Shown here: in pieces, positions 22,824 through 31,900 of the stretch | Position numbering within the stretch: the first letter of the stretch is position 1 | Layout: each line of letters begins with the position of its first letter | From: a virus | DNA length: 62,151 nucleotides | Virus record (IMG/VR): IMGVR_UViG_3300042458_000246 | Span: 1 to 62,151 of that record | Direction: 5' to 3' (one strand) | Translations under genes and position numbers: made by a program | Notes under the pieces: generated by a model | Told to the model about the DNA's origin: nothing | Databases searched by the model: none | The model's input: only the letters and a program-made list of their open reading frames with translations

Positions 22824-25025
22824 ATGAATCCATTAAATTATCTTACTGAACGTGTATCGAAGGTTGTCCCCAACTCAGATAAGATCTACAATGAGGGTGC
22901 TCGCCTTCTAGCACACTACCCAACATGGGAATATGAACTTGAAAGATTTATCAACGAATCTTGGGATACCCTCCTTAGATACTGCATTCGTAACAAGAAC
23001 GCAACGCATAGCGCCTCTGTTAAACTCACCTTTGCTTCTGACCTTATCGGAAAAAGAATTGCAAGAGCTATTGGAGCTGACGAACTTGATATCAAGTCAA
23101 CTCTATCGCTTGGAGATCTTCTTCTTGAAACGTTCCTTCAAGATGGACTGATTGACATCTTCAGGGAATATGCAGGATACAAAGCTCCTTATATGGTACG
23201 CATTGTTAACCAAGCAGATGATATTAAGCCAACATTAATTGGTACTTCATTTGAACCCTTGTTACCTATCATGGGTCTATATAGCCCACTAACTAAAGAA
23301 CCTTTTATTAAGGGCTGGACTAACTCTAAGCTATTCCATGATAACCTTAATAAAACATTTGTAAGGTCTCTTGAGACTCTTCGACAACAGTCTTGGAAGC
23401 TTAACATTCCTGTGTTAACTGCTATGCAAGCACAGACTCCTAAGGAAATCCTTGAGTTGGTCGATGAAGATGGTGTTGTAAGAGAATACAATATACACCA
23501 TGAGAACCTAGACTTACCTAAAAAACTGTCTCATACAGATGGTACTAAATTCCTTGGTAAGAAAGATCCTAAGCTACAACGTATGATGAGTAAATACTTT
23601 GAGTACATGCAAGTGCTTAAGAAGGCTGAGATGATTGGTGAAAGAACTTTCTTTCAGGAAGTCTCTTGTGACTACCGAGGTAGAGTATATTATGCAGAAT
23701 CATTTTTAGAGTTCCAAGGTAGTGACCTTGCTCGTAGCTTGTTTATGTTTGCTAACAAAAAGAAAGTTACTGAGAGAGGTTTATTCTGGATTAAAGTGCA
23801 TACAGCAGCTTGCTTTAATAAGTCTTTTATTATCAGTGATATACCTAAGTATTTTAAGACAGACTATAAAGCTTATCTTGAGGGTGAAGGTCTTGATACT
23901 ATATCAGTAGACAAAATGACTCTTGAAGATAGAGTTGCATGGGTAGATAACAACATTGAGTTTATCTATGATGTAGCTCGTACTAAGACTATTCATCCTG
24001 ATGCTGAAAAGTCTTATAGCTTCTTAGCTTGTTGTAATGAGTTGTTAGCTTATAAGAGAGCTAAGATGGAAGGTAAGGAGTTTATGTCTGGACTACCTAT
24101 ACCTATTGATGGTAGTAATAACGGATGGCAACACTTAGCAGCTATGTCTAAGGACAAACAAGCTGGTACGCTGGTTTCACTTGTTCCTACACCTATCCAG
24201 AAAGACTTCTACGTAGCTGTTGCTAAAGAACTCATTGGTATTATGCCTGAGTACTTTGAGATTAAAGATATGCCTATGAAACATATCAGAAAAGGTATAG
24301 CTAAACGAGGCTCAATGACTCGTGCATACAGTGCTGGTAAAATGCGTATAGCAAAAAACATGTATGAAGACTGTCACGTAGAAGGTTATACTGTTAAGTA
24401 CAATATTACTGAGGATCAATGTGATGTATTAGCAGGTAACTTAATCAAAGCTATTAACACTGTCTGTGCAGGACCACTTAAGACAACCAAGTATTTACAG
24501 AAGATTGCAGAACATGAACTCAATTCAGGAAGAAATCAACTTACATGGACAACACCCTCGGGGTTCCCAGTAATATATAAGGCTTACTTACAACATGAAC
24601 GTAAACAAAGAGGCACTATCAAGGGTATTCAAGGAAATAAAGATGGTCGTGTTATGCACGTTATCAAGGTTGATGTCCTTAACAAAGAAACAGGTGAACG
24701 GGTACCGTGCAGGAGAAGCTATGCTTCGGGTATTAGTCCTAATATTGTTCACTCCTATGATGCTGCTCATATGGCTAATACTATTGTTAGCTTCAATGGC
24801 TCTTTTGGTGCCGTACACGACTCCTTTAGCTCACATGCTTCTGAGATTGATTTCCTACAAGAAGTAACTAAAATGACATTCATAGCACAATATGATGTAG
24901 AAAACTTCTTTAACATACTTCAAGATAACCTTATGGATAATAAGGATAGCTTCACGTTTAATCAACCTGATCTAGGTAATTTAGAACTTTCTGATATAAC
25001 TAACTCGGAGTATTTCTTTTGTTAA
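22824..25025 (+). CDS. Single-subunit DNA-dependent RNA polymerase (T7-like)
   Basis: 733 residues, shorter than T7's 883. Transcribes phage genes from its own promoters. Motifs: DYRGRVYY (Asp283-Arg287), motif A PIDGSNNGWQHL (Asp429), motif B KRGSMTRAYSAG (Lys494 and Tyr502, eight apart as in T7 Lys631/Tyr639; AYSAG in place of T7's AYG), and motif C VHDSFS (Asp666). All catalytic residues present. ATG follows the primase-helicase stop directly. The six AGTCGGTACCTAATAGA-like sites are its likely promoters. Confidence 0.95.
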   Translation: MNPLNYLTERVSKVVPNSDKIYNEGARLLAHYPTWEYELERFINESWDTLLRYCIRNKNATHSASVKLTFASDLIGKRIARAIGADELDIKSTLSLGDLLLETFLQDGLIDIFREYAGYKAPYMVRIVNQADDIKPTLIGTSFEPLLPIMGLYSPLTKEPFIKGWTNSKLFHDNLNKTFVRSLETLRQQSWKLNIPVLTAMQAQTPKEILELVDEDGVVREYNIHHENLDLPKKLSHTDGTKFLGKKDPKLQRMMSKYFEYMQVLKKAEMIGERTFFQEVSCDYRGRVYYAESFLEFQGSDLARSLFMFANKKKVTERGLFWIKVHTAACFNKSFIISDIPKYFKTDYKAYLEGEGLDTISVDKMTLEDRVAWVDNNIEFIYDVARTKTIHPDAEKSYSFLACCNELLAYKRAKMEGKEFMSGLPIPIDGSNNGWQHLAAMSKDKQAGTLVSLVPTPIQKDFYVAVAKELIGIMPEYFEIKDMPMKHIRKGIAKRGSMTRAYSAGKMRIAKNMYEDCHVEGYTVKYNITEDQCDVLAGNLIKAINTVCAGPLKTTKYLQKIAEHELNSGRNQLTWTTPSGFPVIYKAYLQHERKQRGTIKGIQGNKDGRVMHVIKVDVLNKETGERVPCRRSYASGISPNIVHSYDAAHMANTIVSFNGSFGAVHDSFSSHASEIDFLQEVTKMTFIAQYDVENFFNILQDNLMDNKDSFTFNQPDLGNLELSDITNSEYFFC

Positions 25026-25075
25026 CAACAGGATTATTAATACTTTTATTACTATGGCTAATAGTAATGCAATGA
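25019..25075 (+). CDS. Possible 18-residue hydrophobic peptide
   Basis: TTG 25019 overlaps the RNA polymerase stop; the frame encodes LTTGLLILLLLWLIVMQ, a membrane-span-like peptide. No ribosome site. It may only be the leader region before the promoter-like motif, which starts at its stop codon. Confidence 0.2.
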   Translation: MLTTGLLILLLLWLIVMQ

Positions 25076-25094
25076 GTCGGTACCTAATACCAGA
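25075..25094 (+). promoter_or_regulatory. Candidate phage RNA polymerase promoter (reductase operon)
   Basis: AGTCGGTACCTAATACCAG shares the first 15 bases of the consensus and differs only around the presumed start (CCA for GA). In the 92-base gap between RNA polymerase and the ribonucleotide reductase gene. Confidence 0.75.
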
Positions 25095-25117
25095 CAACAA
25101 TCAACAATAAGGAATTC

Positions 25118-26992
25118 ATGAACTCTTACCAACAACTTATCGCCAAATCCCGTTATGCTCGATACCTACCCGAACAAAAACGTAGAGAGAACTGGGATGA
25201 AACTTCTACTCGATGGGTAGACTTCTTTAAAGAACAACTTAAAGACAAGATCAATACCCAAGATACTATTTGGGATATCTTAGGAACAAGCATTAATAAC
25301 TTGTCAGTATTACCATCTATGCGTTCTGTTATGACTGCTGGTGAAGCTCTTAAGCGTACTCACGTAGCGGCTTATAACTGTAGCTACCTTCCTGTAGATC
25401 ATAAGCGTTGCTTTGATGAGGCTATGTATATCCTCTTGTGTGGTACTGGTGTAGGCTTCTCATGTGAGCAAGTCTATACAAACAAATTACCTACTGTACC
25501 CACATTAGAAGAATCAGATAAGATTATTACAGTAGAAGACTCTAAAGAAGGTTGGTGTGAAGCATATAAATTGCTTATCAGTCGCCTGTATGCTGGTACT
25601 ATTCCTAAGTGGGATGTATCTTTAGTACGTCCAGCAGGTGCTCCACTTAAGACATTCGGTGGTCGTGCTTCAGGTCCAGGCCCACTAGTAGACTTGTTCC
25701 AGTATACAGTAGATAAGTTTAAAGCGGCTCAAGGTCGTAAGCTTAAGTCTATTGAAGCCCACGATATCATGTGTAAGATCGGTGAGGTAGTCGTTGTAGG
25801 TGGTGTACGTAGGTCAGCCATGATTTCTCTTGGTGACTTAGGTGACTATGATCATGCAACAGCTAAGGCAGGTGCTTGGTGGGAGAACCATGGTGAACGT
25901 GCCTTGGCTAACAACTCAGCAGTATACAACAACAAACCTTCTATTGGTGAATTCATGAAGGAATGGTTAGATATCTATAACAGTCACTCAGGTGAGCGTG
26001 GTATCTTCAACCGTGAAGCCTCACAGAAGCAAGCCGCTAAATGGGGTCGTAGAGATATCAGCACTGACTATGGCACTAACCCATGCTCAGAGATTATTCT
26101 TAAGCCATATCAATTCTGTAACTTGTCTACTATTGTTGTGTCTCCTGATGACAACCTTGCATCTCTTAAAACTAAAGTTCGCTTGGCTACCATCATGGGT
26201 ACAATGCAATCTACACTAACTGACTTCCCTTATCTACGTGACATCTGGAAAAAGAATACAGAACAAGAACGTCTCTTGGGTGTATCAATGACTGGTATCC
26301 TTGATAACCCTTACTTGCGTGGTAGTACACATACTCCATTACGACAGATCCTTGAGACACTTCGTGATGTAGCTCGTGATACAAACAAAGAGTGGGCAGA
26401 GATCTTGGGTGTACCTGAGTCAGCCGCTATCACTTGTGTTAAGCCTGAAGGTACTGTGTCTCAACTTACACAGACATCCAGCGGTATCCATGCAGGACAC
26501 GCACCATACTACATCAGACGTATTCGTCAAGATAAGAAAGACCCACTGACTCAATTCTTGATTGATCAAGGTGTACCTCATGAGGACTGCGTTATGAAGC
26601 CAGACCAGACAGCTGTGTTTAGCTTCCCACAACAGTCACCAGGATTTACCCGTAAGGATATCAATGCTATTGAACACCTTAATATCTGGTTGGCATATCA
26701 ACGTCACTGGTGTGAGCATAAGCCTTCAGTAACTATCTCAGTTAAGGATCATGAATGGATGGAAGTAGGAGCATGGGTATATGAACACTTTGATGAATGT
26801 ACTGGAATTTCTTTCTTACCTGATGATGGTGGTACTTATCGTCAGGCTCCATACGAGGACACCAACTTGGAAACTTACAATAGTCTTGTCAGCACCCTAC
26901 CTGTTGTTGAATGGAATCTCTTTATGGAAGATCGTGACAATGTAGAAGGTGCGCAGACATTAGCTTGTACAGCTGGAGGGTGTGAGATTTGA
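25118..26992 (+). CDS. nrdJ: Class II (B12-dependent) ribonucleoside-triphosphate reductase
   Basis: 624 residues. Reduces ribonucleotides to deoxyribonucleotides with an adenosylcobalamin radical, without oxygen or an iron subunit. AYNCSYLPV, CGTGVGFS, GGVRRSAMISL, the active-site NPCSEIIL (radical Cys and Glu) and a C-terminal redox pair CTAGGCEI are visible. Monomeric triphosphate type, shorter than the Lactobacillus enzyme (739). AAGGAA precedes the ATG. Paired with the thioredoxin-like gene, its likely reductant; it implies a host able to supply cobalamin. Confidence 0.93.
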   Translation: MNSYQQLIAKSRYARYLPEQKRRENWDETSTRWVDFFKEQLKDKINTQDTIWDILGTSINNLSVLPSMRSVMTAGEALKRTHVAAYNCSYLPVDHKRCFDEAMYILLCGTGVGFSCEQVYTNKLPTVPTLEESDKIITVEDSKEGWCEAYKLLISRLYAGTIPKWDVSLVRPAGAPLKTFGGRASGPGPLVDLFQYTVDKFKAAQGRKLKSIEAHDIMCKIGEVVVVGGVRRSAMISLGDLGDYDHATAKAGAWWENHGERALANNSAVYNNKPSIGEFMKEWLDIYNSHSGERGIFNREASQKQAAKWGRRDISTDYGTNPCSEIILKPYQFCNLSTIVVSPDDNLASLKTKVRLATIMGTMQSTLTDFPYLRDIWKKNTEQERLLGVSMTGILDNPYLRGSTHTPLRQILETLRDVARDTNKEWAEILGVPESAAITCVKPEGTVSQLTQTSSGIHAGHAPYYIRRIRQDKKDPLTQFLIDQGVPHEDCVMKPDQTAVFSFPQQSPGFTRKDINAIEHLNIWLAYQRHWCEHKPSVTISVKDHEWMEVGAWVYEHFDECTGISFLPDDGGTYRQAPYEDTNLETYNSLVSTLPVVEWNLFMEDRDNVEGAQTLACTAGGCEI

Positions 26993-27243
26993 AACTACTT
27001 AAATTCTCTGCCGCATGGTGCCAACCATGTAAGCAACTAGATGCATTCCTAGCAGAAGCCTTGTTAGAATACCCTGAGATTGAACTTGTAAGTATGCCTA
27101 TTGAGGATAACAGAGATTCAGTATCATACTACGGTATCCGTACAGTACCTACTATGATTATGGTTGATAACAATGATCAGGTACTCAGGACTTCTGTAGG
27201 CTTTACCCCTACTAAAGTTAAACCTTTCTTAGCAGGTACCTAA
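26989..27243 (+). CDS. Thioredoxin-like protein
   Basis: 84 residues. Active site WCQPCK (Cys11, Cys14) and cis-proline segment TVPTM; a mini-thioredoxin/glutaredoxin-type fold. TTG start at 26989 overlaps the reductase stop and has GGAGGG upstream. Most likely reduces the reductase's C-terminal disulphide. Its last codons GGT ACC TAA form the core of a promoter-like motif. Confidence 0.88.
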   Translation: MKLLKFSAAWCQPCKQLDAFLAEALLEYPEIELVSMPIEDNRDSVSYYGIRTVPTMIMVDNNDQVLRTSVGFTPTKVKPFLAGT

Positions 27244-27250
27244 TAGAAAA
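27231..27250 (+). promoter_or_regulatory. Candidate phage RNA polymerase promoter (tRNA block)
   Basis: AGCAGGTACCTAATAGAAA, two bases from the consensus, spanning the thioredoxin stop codon and ending directly at the 5' end of the tRNA. It would place the start of transcription a few bases before the tRNA. Confidence 0.7.
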
Positions 27251-27320
27251 GCGGAGTAGCTCAGTAGAAGAGCGATGGACTCATAATCCATAGGTCAGGG
27301 GTGCGACTCCCTTCTCCGCA
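27251..27320 (+). tRNA. tRNA-Met (anticodon CAT)
   Basis: Acceptor GCGGAG/CTCCGC, D-arm AGCTCAGTAGAAGAGC, anticodon stem ATGGA/TCCAT with loop CTCATAA (CAT), and T-arm AGGGG-TGCGACT-CCCTT. The seventh acceptor pair is T-T and the T-loop starts TGC rather than TTC. No encoded CCA. Met, or Ile if the CAT is modified to lysidine; the sequence alone cannot separate these. Confidence 0.85.
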
Positions 27321-27400
27321 ACCCTCGGTCCGACTCTACCGTTACGGAGTCACTGAACAATCTGATAGTCAAGTGATTAGGTTCATAAGATATTCAGCTA

Positions 27401-27477
27401 GAGGGGTATAATTCAACTGGTTAGAATCGAGGATGTATAAGCTTCGGGATGTGGTGTTCGAATCCCACTACCTCTCT
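27401..27477 (+). tRNA. tRNA-like element, anticodon uncertain
   Basis: Acceptor arms GAGGGGT/ACCTCTC (one G-T), D-arm ATTC-loop-GAAT with GG, and a TTCGAAT T-loop are clear. The anticodon stem GAGGA/GCTTC has a mismatch next to the loop TGTATAA (TAT or GTA depending on register, with no proper T at 33), and the T-stem has an extra T (GTGGTG where GTGGG is expected). Either an unusual tRNA or a decaying one. Confidence 0.5.
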
Positions 27478-27499
27478 TCAATAAACATAGGACACAACA

Positions 27500-27832
27500 A
27501 TGGCTAAAACAAAACACCCTAAATACTATTCAAGGAAATTCCTTAATAAGACTCAAGGTACTGCAATGATTGAAATCAGAGCAGATATCAGTGCTTATTC
27601 TATGGATGGTACTATATGTATATCTGATTGTTATCGTAAATCAGAATTAGATATGCACATATATGATAAGAAATCATTAAAAGAAAAGTATGATAAATTA
27701 GAATTATTAATTAAAGAATTAACTTTATTTAAAGAGTTTATAGATACTAATGCTGATTATTATTTTGAATTAAAAGCTAAAAATAAAGATAAAAGCTTAT
27801 TAGCATTATTAAATGAGGATGAAGATGATTAA
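27500..27832 (+). CDS. Hypothetical protein
   Basis: 110 residues; basic start (MAKTKHPKYYSRKFLNKTQG), beta-rich middle, and a helical, very A+T-rich C-terminal half ending NEDEDD. AGGACA lies before the ATG. No family recognised. Confidence 0.65.
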   Translation: MAKTKHPKYYSRKFLNKTQGTAMIEIRADISAYSMDGTICISDCYRKSELDMHIYDKKSLKEKYDKLELLIKELTLFKEFIDTNADYYFELKAKNKDKSLLALLNEDEDD

Positions 27833-28022
27833 TCAACATGATATTGAGGACTTGTGTCCTGACTACTACAAATCTCAGGAAGAAATCCTGCATGATGACA
27901 GAGCCTATTGGTACGACATTGAGCTACAGGGCTTAAAACTCCCTGAGGTATGGGGTAAGTATATCTTAGGTGAAAACGTTAGATCCTACGAGTTTAATAT
28001 TAGCAAAGGCTATTATGGGTAA
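27825..28022 (+). CDS. Hypothetical protein
   Basis: 65 residues from ATG 27825, preceded by GAGG and overlapping the previous stop by 8 bases. MINQHDIEDLCPDYYKSQEE onward, acidic. Unknown. Confidence 0.6.
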   Translation: MINQHDIEDLCPDYYKSQEEILHDDRAYWYDIELQGLKLPEVWGKYILGENVRSYEFNISKGYYG

Positions 28023-28167
28023 AGGTAGTGGTCGTAGACCAACCGATGAAAACAAGTTCCAAAGTAATTATGACCTGATCTTTGGCAAGAAACCACCTGA
28101 AGGTCAGGATAAAGATAAGGAAAAACAAGATGGCAACAATGACACCACCCAAAATGAAAGACAGTGA
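28015..28167 (+). CDS. Conserved small phage protein (MGKGSGRRP)
   Basis: 50 residues; the N-terminus MGKGSGRRPTDENKFQSNYD, then IFGKK and a charged tail, is a pattern common in T7-like and other phages next to late genes. Function not known. ATG 28015 chosen for this conserved start; overlaps both neighbours. Confidence 0.65.
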   Translation: MGKGSGRRPTDENKFQSNYDLIFGKKPPEGQDKDKEKQDGNNDTTQNERQ

Positions 28168-28609
28168 CCTATGTACAATGCTTATGCAATTGTTTGCAGA
28201 CAACTTTGTAACATATTTTAAGTCACATACCTATCACTTCAATGTAGAAGGTCCTATGTTTGCTCAAGATCATGCTTTGTTGCAAGAGATCTATGAGTTT
28301 CTACATGAACAACATGACGGGATTGGCGAGCAGATTCGTCAGCTAAACAAAGGAACACCTTGTTCTCTTAAAGAAGTCCTTAGTATGACTGACATGGTTG
28401 AATGCGATTCACCAAAGAAACCTAGTAAAGAAATGTTTACATGGTTGAATGAAGACTTTGATTCACTATGTAATTCCGCTCAAAAGATCTATGATGAAGC
28501 TGACATGGAATGCTATGGTGGATTAGCTACATTTGTTGGTGACTATATTAGAGACTTGTCTAAGCTTAACTGGAAAGTCAAAGCAACTTTAGGAAAGAGT
28601 TTTAAATGA
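28130..28609 (+). CDS. dps: Dps-like ferritin
   Basis: 159 residues from ATG 28130 (AAGGAA upstream). Dps proteins form 12-subunit shells that oxidise iron with peroxide and may bind DNA. YHFNVEGPMFAQDHALLQEIY and HDGIGEQIRQL carry the ferroxidase residues His36, Asp63 and Glu67, with the same spacing as E. coli His51, Asp78 and Glu82. All are kept, so an active enzyme is likely. Lacks a long basic N-terminal tail. Possible role in protecting phage DNA from iron and peroxide. Confidence 0.85.
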   Translation: MATMTPPKMKDSDLCTMLMQLFADNFVTYFKSHTYHFNVEGPMFAQDHALLQEIYEFLHEQHDGIGEQIRQLNKGTPCSLKEVLSMTDMVECDSPKKPSKEMFTWLNEDFDSLCNSAQKIYDEADMECYGGLATFVGDYIRDLSKLNWKVKATLGKSFK

Positions 28610-28887
28610 AATCATATAACGTACAAGCATTAAGAGGTCATGACTATGATGATCATGACTTTCAAATAGATATGCGGGATGTTGGTATTAATATCCCTGA
28701 TAATGTTCTTTATACTAAAGACCTTGGTCCTTATGTAATCAATGAAGTATATAAACAAAGTTCAACAGGCTTAGTTGATGTTCTTAACGACAAAACAGGT
28801 ATGCCTTATACTAAAACAGAAGCTGAAGAAACTGCTAAGAGTAATAAATCACAAGCATTAGATATGTATAACCAGCTATTAAGCTAA
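28606..28887 (+). CDS. Hypothetical protein
   Basis: 93 residues, MKSYNVQALRGHDYDDHDFQ onward; His/Asp-rich start, polar helical end. Overlaps the Dps gene by 4 bases and is the last plus-strand gene before the convergence terminator. The pairing with Dps is notable but its role is unknown. Confidence 0.65.
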   Translation: MKSYNVQALRGHDYDDHDFQIDMRDVGINIPDNVLYTKDLGPYVINEVYKQSSTGLVDVLNDKTGMPYTKTEAEETAKSNKSQALDMYNQLLS

Positions 28888-28938
28888 AAAAAAAAAATAA
28901 CCCCTACTAGGATAATTCCTAATAGGGGTTTTTTTATT
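28885..28938. terminator. Bidirectional Rho-independent terminator
   Basis: AACCCCTA (28899-28906) pairs with TAGGGGTT (28923-28930), with inner AGGA/TCCT pairs. A-run on the left and T-run on the right make it work on both strands, ending the plus-strand middle genes and the minus-strand late operon, which meet here. Confidence 0.9.
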
Positions 28939-28940
28939 TG

Positions 28941-31900
28941 TCAGGTAAAGAAATAAATCATTCCCTTGTTGCCTCGTGCTTTAAGTTCTTTTAAGAATGC
29001 ATCACGTTTGTCTTTATATTTTAAGCTATCCCAAGCATATATGCCTGAATATTTTGAATTAAAATTATAATACATATACATATTATCTGCTAAAGATTTT
29101 GCCTGTTGTTTTGTAATACGAGTAGACTCAGGTCTATCAGGACCCGGAGGTGTATAACCTGAAGATTTACTTTCAAGAAATTCTTTTAATTTCTTTTGAT
29201 AATCTGCTAACTCATTTGGTTTTTTATCTTTTAGATATTTGTATTCACGATCAATAGTAGTAAACATACCTTTGTAAGGTGATCCTGGACCAACTACAAT
29301 TTCATCATTACGCATCATTTCAGGAACAGCTTCTCTGAGTTGCTTCATAAAGTCAGTAGTAAAACCTTTAGCCATGTTCCACTCAAACACTTTAGGAGCT
29401 ACAATATTGTTAGCTACATAGTGAACAAATGGATAACTCATAGAGTCAACAATAAAGTTATCAAACACAGGAATAATAAAGCTAGAGTCTGCTGGTGTCT
29501 TATTACCATTAAGTAACCTTGCTGTCTCAGCAATAATAATTGACTCACGGTATTGACCGAATGTAGGACCAACTTGGTTAACTGCTCCAGAACCTTCTTC
29601 AGGTGTAAACAAAGATCCATCGTCTAACCTTAAGCCCTTAGCTTTAGCTGGTGCTAATGGGTTAAACATTCTGGCAGTCTCCATTATACGTCTTCGTATA
29701 CCTTCTGTACCTTTAATCTGAACAATATTGCCTGTAGGTTCAGTACCAAATCTACCAATAGAAATGTTTTCATTATAGTAACCAATTGGCTTAGGCACTC
29801 GACCAAACATTTGTAAATACCTAACCATCTTTTTAGGTAATACATATTGCCAAGAGTCAGTTGTTTGTTTTAGAGTTGATTTATAAATTTCATTAATGTC
29901 TTTAGCTAAAGCATTAACGTCACCATTATAAAACCTTACTGCTTCATCTCTAAATTCAGGATGACTCTTTAAGAAAGCTTGGGCTTCTGCAATGTGGTAA
30001 TTAGCTGGCTTACCATAGTCGGTAGTCATCAAGACTTTCTTTGAGAAGTCTTTATTGAATTGTTTATTACCAGCAACTCCTGCACCACCATATTTAGCAA
30101 GTAGAATTTTAAAGTTTTCAACCTTATCTGGTTGGCTATCTCCAAATGCAGAAGCAATACCTTGATCTAGAGCTACTGTTGTAAAGTAATATCGTGGATC
30201 ACCTTTCTCATTAGGTAATGTATCGGTAAATAGATCACCAACTTTATCAATAAACTTATCCCATACCAAACCAACACGGCTTAAAATATCCATGTTACCA
30301 ACATCAGAAGCTAAGAAAGAACGACCAGCAGAATTCATATCAAGAGCTACAGTAACCCTTGGAGTAAAAGGAGTTCCATTTAACTTAGAATCTAAGTAAT
30401 TAGCGGCATCAAGATAAGCCTGAAGTTTGTAACCCCAGTCATCTCTATCTGCTTCTTTAAGGAAATTATCTAATGCACCCTTTTGAGCAGGAGTAAGTTT
30501 CTCAATAAGACCTTCTGGTTTGCCAAGAGCATTAACAACTTCACGAGTATTGTTAGGCACAATGCTACGCAACAATCTACCCTTTGCAGCAGCCTCAGCA
30601 ATAAACTCTGGTGTTACTGTTTGTAACAAGTCAGGCAACAAAATAGATTCAGATGACATACCCGCAGATCTACTTGAGTCAAGCACACGACCAAGAGTTG
30701 TAAGGAAGCTTAACTCTTTTTCATCTGATGACAAAGAAAAGTTATTGTTACGAGCTTTACCTGCAATCCTGTTAAAGAAACCTTCAGCAGTTGCTTTGTT
30801 AACACCTGTATTATGGAAGTTACTATTAAGCATAATAGGAGCAGACTTACCTACTGTTAATGCACGAGTCCACTTATTACGTTGTGGATTAAAGTCAGTT
30901 GCATCCTGATACATTCGGTGTGTTGCATAGTCTTCCCAGTAAGTAGAGAACTGCGGACCACCATAAGCTACATGTTTTGCCATGTCACCTAGTTCAGTCT
31001 GAAGATTGTTTACTTTTTGATCAATCACTTCTGCCGCTGTTTTGTTTCCATTAACAGAAGCATCTTGAATGTCTTCTTCAGATACCTTTAACAAGCCCAT
31101 AACATTTAATTGTGCTGGACTAGTTGGATTCATTACATGACCGAGAATAGCTTCATTAAACAAAGCAGCAAAGTAAGCTTTAACAGGAGAAATAAATAAG
31201 GGTACTTTAGCTACAGCACCTTTGGCTTCCGCCATTTCTTTGGTAGCAGTATACTCTTGCTTTTTCTTATCCATTTCACGGACGTCTTGCAACGCACCTT
31301 GATAAGCACCTGTCTCTGTTGGAGGAGCCTTTTGAGCTTTACCTGACAATGCACCAGTAACACTACGTTGCATGCCTTTGCTTTTGTATCTCAACTCAGC
31401 ACCTAAACCAGGACTTAACCGAAGAATCTCAGTACCTTGTGGATCAACATCCTCAATTAGATATCCTTTATCAACTAGTGCTTGGCTAATAGTTGCACCA
31501 GCCGCTTCATTAGAAATGTTTTGATTAATAGCTTGGGAGTCACCAACAAAGGTTTCTTCTCCTGCACCTTTAGATAACTTCTTAAACAGACGACCTAGGT
31601 TCTTTTCAACCATGTCCCGTTTAAGACCACCGTTAACAGCTACCTTACTTAGCGGACCATCACCATCATCCATTAACATTTGATCTAAACCACTGATATC
31701 AGAGTTGTCTTCAGCAGACATAATCTCACCGTCTTTTTGATTTGCAGCACCTGACAACATAGGGGCTAACAAAATAAAAGAAGTAGTAGCCGCATTACCA
31801 ACTTGTTTAGTATCTAAACCAGTACCTTGTTTAAGGTAAGTAAGACCATTGAGTTGTGCATTAGAAGTTGTTCCTTCTTTATACAAGCCAACACTTAAAT

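Noticed and set aside
27321-27400. Third tRNA between the two tRNA candidates
   Set aside because: A short GACTC/GAGTC pairing occurs, but no acceptor or T-loop can be folded.
30520-30909. 129-residue plus-strand frame opposite the second polymerase gene
   Set aside because: No ribosome site, antisense to a well-supported gene.
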